64,000 nucleotides of DNA from Pontibacter anaerobius (GTDB taxonomy: Bacteria > Bacteroidota > Bacteroidia > Cytophagales > Hymenobacteraceae): the NCBI RefSeq assembly GCF_026241195.1, contig NZ_JAPFQO010000001.1, positions 682,001 to 746,000 of the forward strand, read 5' to 3'. Position numbers and translations under genes: made by a program. Positions 9,793 through 17,917 of the stretch are shown here, piece after piece. Within the stretch, counting starts at the first letter, position 1. The number at the start of each line of letters is the position of its first letter. Below the pieces are notes generated by a model. That model was not told where the DNA came from. It ran no database searches and worked only from the letters and a program-made list of their open reading frames with translations.

Positions 9793-11775
9793 ATGAAACG
9801 AACCTTTACTCATTCTGCCTGCTTGTTCTGGGCTTTGCTGCTGTTTGCTGTTTTCAGCGGTAGTTCTGCGGTTGCGCAGACAGAGGTTGCTAAAATAGAC
9901 TTTAGTACTGCATCTGCTTCTCAATTTAGCTTTATAGGGAAAGGTGATAATACCAAAGTATTTAATACTGCAGATGATAATGGAAATATGGCAGCTTATA
10001 TTGAGGCTGACCCGAATAACAATGCTAAATATGATGGAATAATTAAACTAACAACTCCCATTGTATTTGAAAAAGGATATCTTTATACTATAACCTTAAA
10101 AGCAAGGGGAGCTGCAAGAGTTGCGAATGAAACTGCCGCCTCACAAGCCACTATAACCTTCCTTACAAGTTCAGAGGATTTTACTGCACTTCCCGCTATA
10201 AGAAATGAGCATGCGAATATATCTGTAACAGCAAATACTTATCCTTCCAATCCTTTTTCAGCGACTTTCAAGGGTAGTATAATGACTTCTGCTTCACAAA
10301 GCTTATTTGTAGGTTTTAGGTTGCACGCTCCAACAGCTAACAAATCTTACATGTATGTTGATGATATAATTATCACTAGAACGGCATGTAATGTAAGCTC
10401 AATTGCTCTGCCTACAGTTACTATGTCTGCACCAGCATGTAGCCCAAGCGCAGTAACTATGACAGCTTCAGGTGGTCCAAGTAACGGCACTTACCGCTGG
10501 TACACATCCTCTACTACCCAAACTATAACGGTAGTAGGTGCAACATATACAACTCCAACACTTGATGTAAATACTAAATACTATGTGTCTGCAGTTACAG
10601 CAGAAGGCTGTGAAAGTAACAGAAGAGAAGTAACAGCAGCAGTACTACCTACACCATCGGCGAATATGACAGTTATTGGTCCCGTTTCATACTGTCCTTC
10701 AACTACACAGACACGCACAGAACTATCGGTTCCAACAGGAACAGGTTATAGTTACCAGTGGTACAATGGTGACCAAGCTCTTTCCGGAGAAACAAGATTT
10801 AACTTTATTCCTGTGGCCACTGGGAACTATAAGGTAATTGTTAAAAATAGCAACAACTGTACTGCAACGTCAAACTCAATTTATATTGAGGTGCAGGAAG
10901 AGTTAACCTCAAATGGTTTTATAGACTTAATGAGTCCTAGTGTAGAAAAGAATAAGCAGGTAACTTATCGTGTAACTTCCGATATCCAAGATAGAGGTCA
11001 TGCTTATGGAATTTCTTGGTTTAGAATTTCAGAAAGTGGAGAGGCTACTGCACTTGGTAGTGGAACCACATTTACTGTCGGCGCGGAAACTTATAATGAG
11101 GTAACGTTTACTGCTCCAGAAGATAAATTTACTCTGAGATGCGAAATTACTCCTAGCCAAGGCCTGTGCTATAGACCAGCAACTTTAAGAATTTCTTCCG
11201 AAACTTTCACCCCCCTCCCAGTAGAGATCATCTACTTCAACGCGGCCAAGCAGGGCAACAACGTGCTGCTGGAGTGGGCCACAGCCTCTGAGCGAGACAA
11301 CACGGGCTTCGAGGTGCAGGTGTCGCAGGACGGCTTCAACTTCAGAAAGCTGGACTTCGTGCCGACCAAGAATGGCAACACTGTGCTGAAGCAGGTTTAT
11401 ACTTATAAAGACACTGAAAACGGTAAGTATGGCACCCGCTATTACCGCCTGAAGCAGATAGATATGGATGGTAAATTCGAGTACTTCACTACCAAGGCGG
11501 TAAGCTTCGGTGAAGTGAGCAGCTATAGCCTGAAGGCTTTCCCGAACCCGTTTGAGAGCGAGGTGAGCTTGGAACTAAATGCAGACCAAGCCGGTAAACT
11601 GAACGTGCAGGTGCTGGATGCCATGGGCAGATCAGTGCTGACAGAGCAGTTCACTGTAAGCAAAGGTCGTTCTACTGAGAAAATAGTTTTATGGCAATCA
11701 CTGCCAAAAGGTATCTATTTCGTACGCACCGAAATGAATGGCATCGCCAACAATTTCAAGCTTTTGAAGAAATAG
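9793..11775 (+). CDS. T9SS-secreted protein with N-terminal carbohydrate-binding-like domain
   Basis: A 660-aa secreted protein. The signal peptide spans about residues 1-29 (ending AVAQ). Residues about 30-200 look like a jelly-roll/carbohydrate-binding fold (many beta-strand segments, ending YVDDIIITRT). Two Ig-like modules follow (about 205-370), then a further beta domain, the LPVEIIYFNA module (from about 475) and a type A sorting domain (KAFPNPFES to the C-terminus, with GIYFVRT). It should be secreted through T9SS and anchored or released at the cell surface. The passenger half is AT-rich while the last 550 bases are GC-richer, as if the passenger had been joined to a stock C-terminal module. 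Carbohydrate binding is inferred from overall pattern only. Confidence 0.8.
   Translation: MKRTFTHSACLFWALLLFAVFSGSSAVAQTEVAKIDFSTASASQFSFIGKGDNTKVFNTADDNGNMAAYIEADPNNNAKYDGIIKLTTPIVFEKGYLYTITLKARGAARVANETAASQATITFLTSSEDFTALPAIRNEHANISVTANTYPSNPFSATFKGSIMTSASQSLFVGFRLHAPTANKSYMYVDDIIITRTACNVSSIALPTVTMSAPACSPSAVTMTASGGPSNGTYRWYTSSTTQTITVVGATYTTPTLDVNTKYYVSAVTAEGCESNRREVTAAVLPTPSANMTVIGPVSYCPSTTQTRTELSVPTGTGYSYQWYNGDQALSGETRFNFIPVATGNYKVIVKNSNNCTATSNSIYIEVQEELTSNGFIDLMSPSVEKNKQVTYRVTSDIQDRGHAYGISWFRISESGEATALGSGTTFTVGAETYNEVTFTAPEDKFTLRCEITPSQGLCYRPATLRISSETFTPLPVEIIYFNAAKQGNNVLLEWATASERDNTGFEVQVSQDGFNFRKLDFVPTKNGNTVLKQVYTYKDTENGKYGTRYYRLKQIDMDGKFEYFTTKAVSFGEVSSYSLKAFPNPFESEVSLELNADQAGKLNVQVLDAMGRSVLTEQFTVSKGRSTEKIVLWQSLPKGIYFVRTEMNGIANNFKLLKK
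11219..11775 (+). repeat. Duplicated T9SS C-terminal module, copy 2
   Basis: Partner of 8681-9235. The first ~290 bp are nearly the same DNA and most differences are at third codon positions. The similarity begins abruptly at the codons for PVEIIYFNA, and the sequence upstream is unrelated. Confidence 0.8.
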
Positions 11776-11794
11776 AGTAATAGGGTTTAAAGAA

Positions 11795-11823
11795 AAAGAG
11801 CCGGGTATCTTGCCCGGCTTTTT
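11795..11823 (+). terminator. Rho-independent terminator after 660-aa T9SS gene
   Basis: An 11-bp stem (11795-11805 with 11813-11823, including one G-U pair) with an AGCCGGG/CCCGGCT core and a following T-run, 20 bases after the stop. It is the sister of the hairpin at 9261-9289. Confidence 0.85.
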
Positions 11824-11850
11824 GCATTTATAGAAGTAGGTGAAAATGTT

Positions 11851-12073
11851 TGTAGGGACATGTCGGGACCCAATGCCTTCAACTTAAGGGTTTTGGTTAA
11901 TAAGTTGTTGCTGTTTCGGATATGTTTGTCCAGAACATTAGTTGCTGAGGACATCCTTGTACGCGTTTAAGGTTACAGGGACAAGGATGTCCGTTGGCAT
12001 TGACTTCCAGATTGAGATGTCTGGAAGAGCTTTTTTCTTAAGGTAACGGCATTGGGCGCGACCTGTCCCTACA
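11851..12073. mobile_element. MITE-like or REP-type inverted-repeat element (223 bp)
   Basis: The two ends are imperfect inverted repeats of about 37 bases (11851-11888 and 12037-12073), each beginning TGTAGGGACA and containing CCAATGCC and CTTAAG, roughly 80% alike. Inside are two more hairpins: a perfect 12-bp stem (11949-11960 with 11981-11992) and an 8-bp stem followed by six T (12004-12036). There is no coding capacity. It sits between the convergent T9SS and CocE genes. No clear target-site duplication was found, so 'MITE' is an inference; a folded intergenic repeat is the alternative. Confidence 0.5.
12004..12036 (+). terminator. Hairpin plus T-run inside the inverted-repeat element
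   Basis: CTTCCAGA (12004-12011) pairs with TCTGGAAG (12020-12027) across an 8-base loop and is followed by AGC and six T. It has the form of a rho-independent terminator and could back up the terminator at 11795. Confidence 0.5.
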
Positions 12074-12107
12074 ACGGGTAAATCAGCAACTTATACTTTA
12101 AAACAAA

Positions 12108-12142
12108 ATGAGCCCGCTGCATCCGAAATGCTGCGGGCTCAT
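12108..12142 (-). terminator. Terminator after CocE-type hydrolase gene
   Basis: A 14-bp stem with one mismatch (12108-12121 with 12129-12142), 25 bases beyond the hydrolase stop. On the minus strand it is followed by a T-rich run (TTTTGTTTT). Confidence 0.8.
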
Positions 12143-12166
12143 ACTTTATACTTCCACAAGTATACT

Positions 12167-14056
12167 TTACAATACTTTAACTTTTAGGCTAGTGGGGTGC
12201 TGCGGCGAGTGGTATACTTTGTGCGTGGCCTTGATGAAGTCATCCTCATCGGCCTCAAAAATGTTGTCCACGTACTTTTGCGGGTTGCGGTCTACGAGCG
12301 GGAACCAGGTGCTTTGGATCTGCACCATCACGCGGTGGCCTTTCTTAAATGTATACAGCACGTCCTGCAGCTCCACGTTTACCGGCGTTACCTGGTTTGG
12401 CGTAAATGCCTCCGGCTTCTCAAAGCTGTTACGGAAACGGCCGCGGAACACCTCGCTGCGCACCATGGCCTGGTATCCACCCATCTTCTTACCGGGCTGA
12501 TGAGGGTTGGCCTGCGCCGTGTCGGGATACACGTCAACCAGTTTTACTACCCAGTCGGCATCGGAGCCGGTGGTGGCAACTTTTAGCTGGGCCAGAATCT
12601 CGCCTGCCAATGTCAGGTCCTCCGTCAGTACGTCCGTCTGGAAGGTAAGCACGTCGGGGCGGCGACTGGCAAAGCGCTGGTCATCGGTCATATACTCGCG
12701 CGTCATGCCGGTGGCAACTGCTTCTGTAAAAGGTACTGGCTTGGCCGGGTCGGAGATGTACTCACTGGCTTCTGCCGCGCCTGCCTTAGGAGCCTCAAAG
12801 CTCAGTTTGCCATCTTCGTGGAAGTATAAGGTGCGCTCCTGCGCCTGCTTCGGCGGCCATACTTCAAACTCGCGCCATTTGTTGTTGCCGCCTTCAAACA
12901 TAATAGCCTCCGGCAGTTTTACCGGCTGCTTAGCATCGTTTTTCAGGTAGTGGTTAAAGAACTTTGCCTCTACCTCCTGCTGGTACCAGGGCGAGTTTTT
13001 CTGCCCAAAGTATACATTACCCAGGCTGGTGCCGTCGGTGCGGGCCCAGCCGCCGTGTACCCAAGGGCCCATCACGATCATGTTCGTCAGTTTTGGGTTG
13101 TTCTTTTCGATAGTCTGGTAAATCTTCAACGGGCCGTACAGGTCCTCGGCATCGTACCAGCCGCCCACCGTCATCACGGCCGGGCCTTTGATGTTTTTAA
13201 GATGTGGCAGCAGGTTGCGGGCTTGCCAGAATTCATCATAGTTCGGGTGTTCCACCATATCGTTCCAGAAGGCCACGTTGCCTTTCAAGTACTTTTCGTT
13301 AGCGTTTTTGAGCGGACCCATCCGCATGAAGAACTCATAGCCGTCCGGGGTGCCGTGGTCGAAGCGCGGGTTGCGCTGCGTAGTAGGCTCGGGGCGCGGC
13401 AGGCCGAAGCTGGCCAGGAAGTTAAAAGCGTGCGGCAGGAAGAAAGCCCCGTTATGGTGGAAATCATCCCAGAACCAATCGGCAATCGGGGCCTGCGGCG
13501 ACACAGCTTTCAGGGCAGGGTGATTGCTCATGAGCCCGGCGGCGGCGTAGAAGCCCGGGTAGGAGATGCCCCACTGGCCTACGCGGCCATTGTCGTTATC
13601 CAGCTTTTTCACCAGCCAGTCCACGGTGTCGTAGGTGTCGGTGCTCTCGTCCACATCCTTTTTGCCTTTCTTTTTGGCCAAATGCGGCGTCATGTTCACA
13701 AACTCACCATCCGACATGTAGGTGCCGCGCACATCCTGGTACACAAAAATATAGCCTTCGCGTAGCAGGGTAGGGCTAGGGCCGAGGCTGGTCTTGTAAC
13801 CTTCTCCGTAAGGCCCCACCGAGTAAGGCGTGCGGTTCATCAGGATCGGGTATTTCTTGCCTTTCTCCTTTGGCGAGTACACCACCGTAAACAGCTTTTT
13901 TCCGTCGCGCATCGGTATCTGGTACTCTGCCTTCTCATAGTTCTGCCGGATATAAAGCGAGTCTTCGTTTACCTGCTGCGCCATACTTTGGAAGGCGCAG
14001 AGGCAGAGTGCCAGCAGCAGCATAACTGGCCGGAGCAGCTCTTTTGTTTTGGTCAT
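12167..14056 (-). CDS. CocE/NonD-family alpha/beta hydrolase (X-Pro dipeptidyl-peptidase-like)
   Basis: 629 aa with an export signal (about 1-26, ending SMAQ), so probably periplasmic. The N-terminal alpha/beta-hydrolase domain carries GISYPG (nucleophile Ser near residue 165), a candidate acid in GGWYDAEDL (about 300) and a candidate histidine in GPWVHGGW (about 333). A jelly-roll C-terminal domain of the X-Pro peptidase type follows (about 385-629, with HQPGKKMGGY and QIQSTWFP). Family members hydrolyse acyl or peptide bonds, as in cocaine esterase, glutaryl-7-ACA acylase and X-Pro dipeptidyl peptidase. The actual substrate cannot be told from sequence. It is a single gene with its own terminator, divergent from the dehydrogenase at 14283. 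Confidence 0.88.
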   Translation of the reverse strand: MTKTKELLRPVMLLLALCLCAFQSMAQQVNEDSLYIRQNYEKAEYQIPMRDGKKLFTVVYSPKEKGKKYPILMNRTPYSVGPYGEGYKTSLGPSPTLLREGYIFVYQDVRGTYMSDGEFVNMTPHLAKKKGKKDVDESTDTYDTVDWLVKKLDNDNGRVGQWGISYPGFYAAAGLMSNHPALKAVSPQAPIADWFWDDFHHNGAFFLPHAFNFLASFGLPRPEPTTQRNPRFDHGTPDGYEFFMRMGPLKNANEKYLKGNVAFWNDMVEHPNYDEFWQARNLLPHLKNIKGPAVMTVGGWYDAEDLYGPLKIYQTIEKNNPKLTNMIVMGPWVHGGWARTDGTSLGNVYFGQKNSPWYQQEVEAKFFNHYLKNDAKQPVKLPEAIMFEGGNNKWREFEVWPPKQAQERTLYFHEDGKLSFEAPKAGAAEASEYISDPAKPVPFTEAVATGMTREYMTDDQRFASRRPDVLTFQTDVLTEDLTLAGEILAQLKVATTGSDADWVVKLVDVYPDTAQANPHQPGKKMGGYQAMVRSEVFRGRFRNSFEKPEAFTPNQVTPVNVELQDVLYTFKKGHRVMVQIQSTWFPLVDRNPQKYVDNIFEADEDDFIKATHKVYHSPQHPTSLKVKVL

Positions 14057-14282
14057 AGGTTTGGTTTAGAAGTGATGGTTTAAGGTCTAAACCCTGAAGG
14101 TAAGCAATCTGTACTTTAAATGGTACGGTTCAGGGCATCAAGTGCAGGAGGAAGTATAAACTTAGGGGTATTTAGTACGATGTGTATGCTTTAGGTGTGT
14201 TTTGCTGCTTATACAAGTATAAAATCAACAGCACACGTTCCGGGTCGTACGCACAAGAACTCATATCAACAACACCAGTACT

Positions 14283-15227
14283 ATGAAAGCAATATTTTAC
14301 GAGAAGTATGGCGACGCCGGTGTGCTGCAGTACGGCGAGCAGCCAAAGCCGGAGCCGGGAGATAACCAACTGCTGGTGCGGGTGCATGCCTCCAGCGTTA
14401 ACCCAGTAGACTGGAAGATCCGCTCTGGCAAGCTGCTCCCTGTGTCGGGTCTCAGTTTTCCGAAGATTCCAGGACGCGATATAGCCGGAGAGGTAGCAGC
14501 GGTGGGAGCTAACGTAACAGCGTTTAATACCGGCGACAAGGTGTATGGCATGACGGACGGGATAGGAGGGGCCAATGCGGAGTTTGCGCTCATCACAGCA
14601 GACACCGCCGCGCTGATGCCCTCTAACCTCACCTATGCCCATGCTGCAGCCGTGCCGCTTGCCGCGCTCACAGCCCTGCAGGGAGTGCGGGACAAAGGGG
14701 AGCTGGAGCAGGGCGAGAAGGTGCTAGTAAACGGTGCCTCCAGCGGTGTGGGCTCTTTTGCCGTGCAGATTGCCAAAGCACTGGGCGCTGGGGAGGTAAC
14801 AGGCGTCTGCAGTTCCAACCACATGGAACTGGTGAAAAGTCTGGGGGCAGACCAAGTGATAGACTACACCAGGGAGGATTTCACAGCAGCAAGGGATCGG
14901 TACGACCTTATCTTTGATGCGGTGGCCAAAAGCTCATACCTAGAGAGTAAAGGAAGCCTGCGCCACCATGGCCGCTACGTCACCACCGTACCCGATCCAA
15001 AGGACATAGTATTTGGCTTCGCGCTTTCCGTGTTCTCAGATAAGAAACTCAAAGCCATGTTTACCCATGATAGGATCCGGGATCTTGAGCTTATCACCTC
15101 CTGGATAAAGGCCGGTAAAGTCAAGCCTGTCATCGACAGAGAATATCCCCTGCAAGAGGCAGCCGAAGCACACCGCTACAGTGAGCAGGGGCATGCTGCC
15201 GGAAAAATCATACTTTTAGTAGAATAG
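14283..15227 (+). CDS. NADP-dependent alcohol dehydrogenase / quinone-oxidoreductase-like (MDR superfamily)
   Basis: A 314-aa medium-chain reductase. The N-terminal GroES-like half contains ASSVNPVDWKIRSG and PGRDIAGEVAAVG. The Rossmann half has NGASSGVGSFAVQIAK (about residue 151) with SSN after the second strand, compatible with NADPH use, and LGADQVIDY. The catalytic zinc ligands of true alcohol dehydrogenases are absent, so this is the zinc-free quinone oxidoreductase/enoyl reductase type. It probably reduces a quinone or an enone/aldehyde in the cytoplasm. It is monocistronic, convergent with the DsbA-like gene and divergent from the CocE gene. Confidence 0.85.
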   Translation: MKAIFYEKYGDAGVLQYGEQPKPEPGDNQLLVRVHASSVNPVDWKIRSGKLLPVSGLSFPKIPGRDIAGEVAAVGANVTAFNTGDKVYGMTDGIGGANAEFALITADTAALMPSNLTYAHAAAVPLAALTALQGVRDKGELEQGEKVLVNGASSGVGSFAVQIAKALGAGEVTGVCSSNHMELVKSLGADQVIDYTREDFTAARDRYDLIFDAVAKSSYLESKGSLRHHGRYVTTVPDPKDIVFGFALSVFSDKKLKAMFTHDRIRDLELITSWIKAGKVKPVIDREYPLQEAAEAHRYSEQGHAAGKIILLVE

Positions 15228-15257
15228 GATTTGGAACACTATAATGCTCAGGCTCTT

Positions 15258-15875
15258 TTAGCCGATCTCCTGTTCTATCAGCCGGCGCAGGTCGTCTTGA
15301 CGCAGCAGGCCCCGCACTATTTTGTTACCGATGATGAAGGTAGGAACAGCCGATATGTCTACTTCCTCATAGGCATGCTTCAACTCTTTTAGGTGAGCTG
15401 CCTTATACTTGTTCTTCTCCAGCGCCTCCCGGTACTCCTGCTTATCCAGCCCCACCTCTCCGGCTAATTTCACGAGCACCTCTATGTCGCCAATATCCTG
15501 CTCCTCCTGAAAAAAGGCCGTGAACATGCGGTGCGTGTATGCCTCGCCCAAGCCATACTCTTTAGCATACTGGTACCCCTCAAAAGCCTTGTGCGTGTAC
15601 GGCTGCGGCGAAACTTTTGGCAACACGATCGGCACCTGCAGTTGCTCTCCCATCGGGTAAACCGAGTTTTTCCAGGTGGTTTGGAGGTACTCTTCTTCTG
15701 GTTTCAGCGTGGGCGTGGGGTAGGGGCGCAGCTCAAAAGGCATCCACTCTACCTGCACTTTGTCTTCCAGTCCTTTCAGTGCCCGCTCCAGCACCACCTC
15801 CCCAAAAAAGCAGTAGGGGCAAACATAGTCGGAGTATACCTGTATCTGTAACATTGATTTTATTTGCTGTTGCAT
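15258..15875 (-). CDS. FrnE-like DsbA-family thiol oxidoreductase
   Basis: Cytoplasmic DSBA-fold protein with CPYC about 20 residues in (after QVYSDYV), a central helical insert, and the cis-proline segment AVPTFIIGN near the C-terminus, all typical of the FrnE/2-hydroxychromene isomerase-like branch. It probably acts in thiol-disulfide exchange or oxidative-stress defence. The longest frame begins at 15959, only 6 bases from the divergent hydrolase ATG, leaving no room for promoters. I prefer the ATG at 15875 or the one at 15854 (directly before LQIQVYSDYV), which fit the usual family start. There is no signal peptide with either start. Confidence 0.82.
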   Translation of the reverse strand: MQQQIKSMLQIQVYSDYVCPYCFFGEVVLERALKGLEDKVQVEWMPFELRPYPTPTLKPEEEYLQTTWKNSVYPMGEQLQVPIVLPKVSPQPYTHKAFEGYQYAKEYGLGEAYTHRMFTAFFQEEQDIGDIEVLVKLAGEVGLDKQEYREALEKNKYKAAHLKELKHAYEEVDISAVPTFIIGNKIVRGLLRQDDLRRLIEQEIG

Positions 15876-15965
15876 GTTTTCATACAGTTGCGCCACCACT
15901 TTTGTTTTCAACGCTAGCAGAGTAAGCAATTTTTTATAGATTGTAGAAGGAAACAACATAGACCT

Positions 15966-17153
15966 ATGCTAAAACATACTTACCTGGCGCTGGTGCTTGC
16001 CCTGGGCTTTTCGTCCTGTCAGCCGCAGCCGCAACAAAGCACTACTGCCACTGCAGAAGCGCAGCAAACCCGATCGACTTACTATTACCCTGGCGAAGGA
16101 GATGACTGGGAGCGCCGCACCCCCGAAGATCTAGGCATGGACCCTGCTTTGCTGCAGGAGGCTGTGGAGTGGGCCAAGCTGCAGGAGACAACCCAGATCG
16201 AGAAAGACTTCTCAACGCAGAAAGAGATATTCGGCGAGCCGCTTGGGCCTTTGCCAGCCAGCAGGGCCAATACCAATGGCATTATACTTAAGGATGGTTA
16301 CATTGTGGCAGAGTGGGGCGATACCAAAGCCGCGGACCCGACCTATAGTGTTGCCAAAAGCTTTTTATCTACCATTCTCGGCCTTACGCTGGATAAAGGC
16401 ATGCTCCAAAGTATAAACGACCCTGTGGCAAAGTATGTGCAGGATGGAGGCTACGACTCAGAGCATAACAGAAAAATTGCCTGGGAGCACCACGCCCGCC
16501 AGACCAGCGAGTGGCAGGGCGAGATGTGGGGCAAGAAAGATGACTTTATCGGCAAAGAAGCCTTTGGACGTGGAGAGCGCAAGCCACGCGAGATTCAGGA
16601 GCCAGGTACTTTCTACGAGTACAACGACACCCGAATTAACCGCTTTGCTTTATCGCTGCTGCGCCTGTGGGAGAAGCCATTGCCGGAGGTGCTGGAAGAC
16701 GAGATTATGGACCCGATGGATGCCTCCGAAACCTTGCGATGGGTGCCCTACAGAAATTCTACAGTAGAGATAAACGGGAAGCAGATGCCATCGGTAAGCG
16801 GCGGTACCCGCTGGGGTGGCGGCCTCTGGATCAGTGCCCGCGACGAAGCCCGTTTCGGCTACCTGTTTCTGCGCCATGGCCGTTGGGAAGATAAACAGCT
16901 GATATCTGAAAAATGGGTTAAAGAAGCTACTACATCCCGTGGCCCGGTTGGTCCTGACTATGGTTACTTGTGGTGGCTGAACACCGAAGGCAAAGCCTGG
17001 CCTGATGCCCCCACCACCAGCTACGCAGCCTTGGGCGCAGGCCAGAACACCGTTTGGGTAGACCCAGAGCACGACATCGTGATCGTATGGCGCTGGCATG
17101 ATGGCAAGCAGAATGAGCTGTTTAAGCGCGTGCTGGCGGCGCTGAGGGAGTAG
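15966..17153 (+). CDS. Serine hydrolase lipoprotein, beta-lactamase (class C-like) fold
   Basis: 395 aa. A lipoprotein signal (LGFSSC) puts the acylated Cys at about residue 18. The penicillin-binding/beta-lactamase fold shows SVAK (catalytic Ser and Lys, about residue 128), YND (about 217) in the place of YxN, and a C-terminal HDG in place of KTG. Relatives include EstB-type esterases and 6-aminohexanoate-dimer hydrolase-like proteins, so an esterase or peptidase role is as likely as beta-lactam hydrolysis. It starts from an ATG 90 bases from the preferred start of the divergent DsbA-like gene, and the spacer should hold both promoters. Confidence 0.85.
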   Translation: MLKHTYLALVLALGFSSCQPQPQQSTTATAEAQQTRSTYYYPGEGDDWERRTPEDLGMDPALLQEAVEWAKLQETTQIEKDFSTQKEIFGEPLGPLPASRANTNGIILKDGYIVAEWGDTKAADPTYSVAKSFLSTILGLTLDKGMLQSINDPVAKYVQDGGYDSEHNRKIAWEHHARQTSEWQGEMWGKKDDFIGKEAFGRGERKPREIQEPGTFYEYNDTRINRFALSLLRLWEKPLPEVLEDEIMDPMDASETLRWVPYRNSTVEINGKQMPSVSGGTRWGGGLWISARDEARFGYLFLRHGRWEDKQLISEKWVKEATTSRGPVGPDYGYLWWLNTEGKAWPDAPTTSYAALGAGQNTVWVDPEHDIVIVWRWHDGKQNELFKRVLAALRE

Positions 17154-17173
17154 TGGCTGATTGTAGCAACCAA

Positions 17174-17225
17174 GGCGCGCGCGTCCACGCTCGTGACCGG
17201 CTATAGCGGGGCCTCTGGCCCCGTT
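17174..17225 (+). repeat. REP-like palindromic repeat, left copy flanking RAYT
   Basis: About 52 bases, nearly the reverse complement of 17803-17853. It contains a GGGGCC-TCT-GGCCCC hairpin (6-bp stem) and a CGTCCACG/CGTGAC region. Together with the right copy it brackets the broken transposase gene, the normal arrangement of REP sequences around their RAYT. Confidence 0.8.
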
Positions 17226-17231
17226 ACTAGT

Positions 17232-17762
17232 TCAAATCTCAGCTAATATCACCAAACCATCCGGATTAGCACTACTAAAAGTATAGTAAGTAGCCTCAGT
17301 CACCAGGCCAGCAACCACAGGATTCTGTTCTATATAGTTTAACTTTTGATCGAACAGCTTTGCATCAGTCAGGTCAATGGGATGATTGTGCTGTTGCCAG
17401 AATTTAAACTCTTTGTTATGCATCGTATGCTGCCTGAAAAACCGAAATAAGTATAACAGTCAATCTTTTCTACTTTCAGTTGGATTGCTTTCAATAAGGG
17501 AGATAATTCGCTTGGCAGTATAGCTTTTGAAATCACGAAGTATGTCACTTAGATTGCCATTCTCCGCCGAACAAATCATATGCAGATGGCTTGGCATGAT
17601 GCAATAGTTGTATAATTTAAGTCCTTTATGTTCAATACAGTAGTTTAAGTTTGCAATTACTTCATCAGCATATTCTCTTCTTGTAAATACATCAATCCAG
17701 CCTACTACTGTTAGTGTGATAAAGAAGGTGCCTTCAGGGTGTATTTTATACTTTTCAGACAT
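17232..17762 (-). pseudogene. REP-associated tyrosine transposase (RAYT, Y1_Tnp family) interrupted by one in-frame TGA
   Basis: Read from an ATG at 17762, the protein has the RAYT pattern: FFITLTVVGWIDVFTR near the start, then MPSHLHMI (HxH metal site, about residues 53-60), FKSYTAK, and NPTESRKD followed by TGA at 17460-17462. The same frame continues without further stops for 75 codons (LLYLFRFF..., FWQQHNHPI, LNYIEQNPVVAGL) to a TGA at 17232-17234. Family members commonly read ESR(R/K)(E/D)W here, so the stop most simply reflects TGG to TGA, one base. Read through, the product would be 176 residues. The stop removes the candidate catalytic tyrosine helix, so the encoded fragment should be inactive. 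The gene is AT-richer than its neighbours and lies between two REP-like copies. Confidence 0.85.
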
Positions 17763-17802
17763 GCAGGTTAGTACGTGGAATTTAGCACAAAGTATAAAAG
17801 CA

Positions 17803-17853
17803 AAAGGGGCCAGAGGCCCCGCTATAGTACGTCACGAGCGTGGACGCTCGCGC
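17803..17853 (+). repeat. REP-like palindromic repeat, right copy flanking RAYT
   Basis: Inverted partner of 17174-17225, about 90% alike. It contains two hairpins: GGGGCC-AGA-GGCCCC (17806-17820) and CGAGCG-TGGA-CGCTCG (17835-17850). It lies 40 bases upstream of the transposase start. Confidence 0.8.
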
Positions 17854-17864
17854 CATGTAAAACA

Positions 17865-17896
17865 AAAACGGCTGCCCCAACAGGAGCAGCCGTTTT
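17865..17896 (-). terminator. Terminator after propeller-amidohydrolase gene
   Basis: An 11-bp stem (17865-17875 with 17886-17896) followed on the minus strand by TTTTTGTTTT, 20 bases beyond the stop of the 1100-aa gene. Confidence 0.85.
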
Positions 17897-17917
17897 ATAC
17901 TTTATGCTAATAATTTC

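Noticed and set aside
12950-13765. 271-codon open frame antisense to the CocE-type hydrolase
   Set aside because: It is a shadow of a strong protein family member, with no signal, motif or start context of its own.
15876-15959. N-terminal extension of the DsbA-like protein to 15959
   Set aside because: It would leave 6 bases to the divergent gene start with no room for promoters, and the extra residues do not match the family, which normally begins a few residues before the CxxC strand.
17232-17423. A separate 63-aa gene downstream of the RAYT start region
   Set aside because: Its frame is continuous with the upstream RAYT frame apart from one TGA and its sequence is the normal RAYT C-terminus, so it is part of one pseudogene.
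17460-17462. In-frame TGA read as selenocysteine or by programmed readthrough
   Set aside because: The family has Trp here, not Cys, and no selenocysteine-insertion hairpin or pathway genes are visible. A simple nonsense mutation is the shortest explanation.
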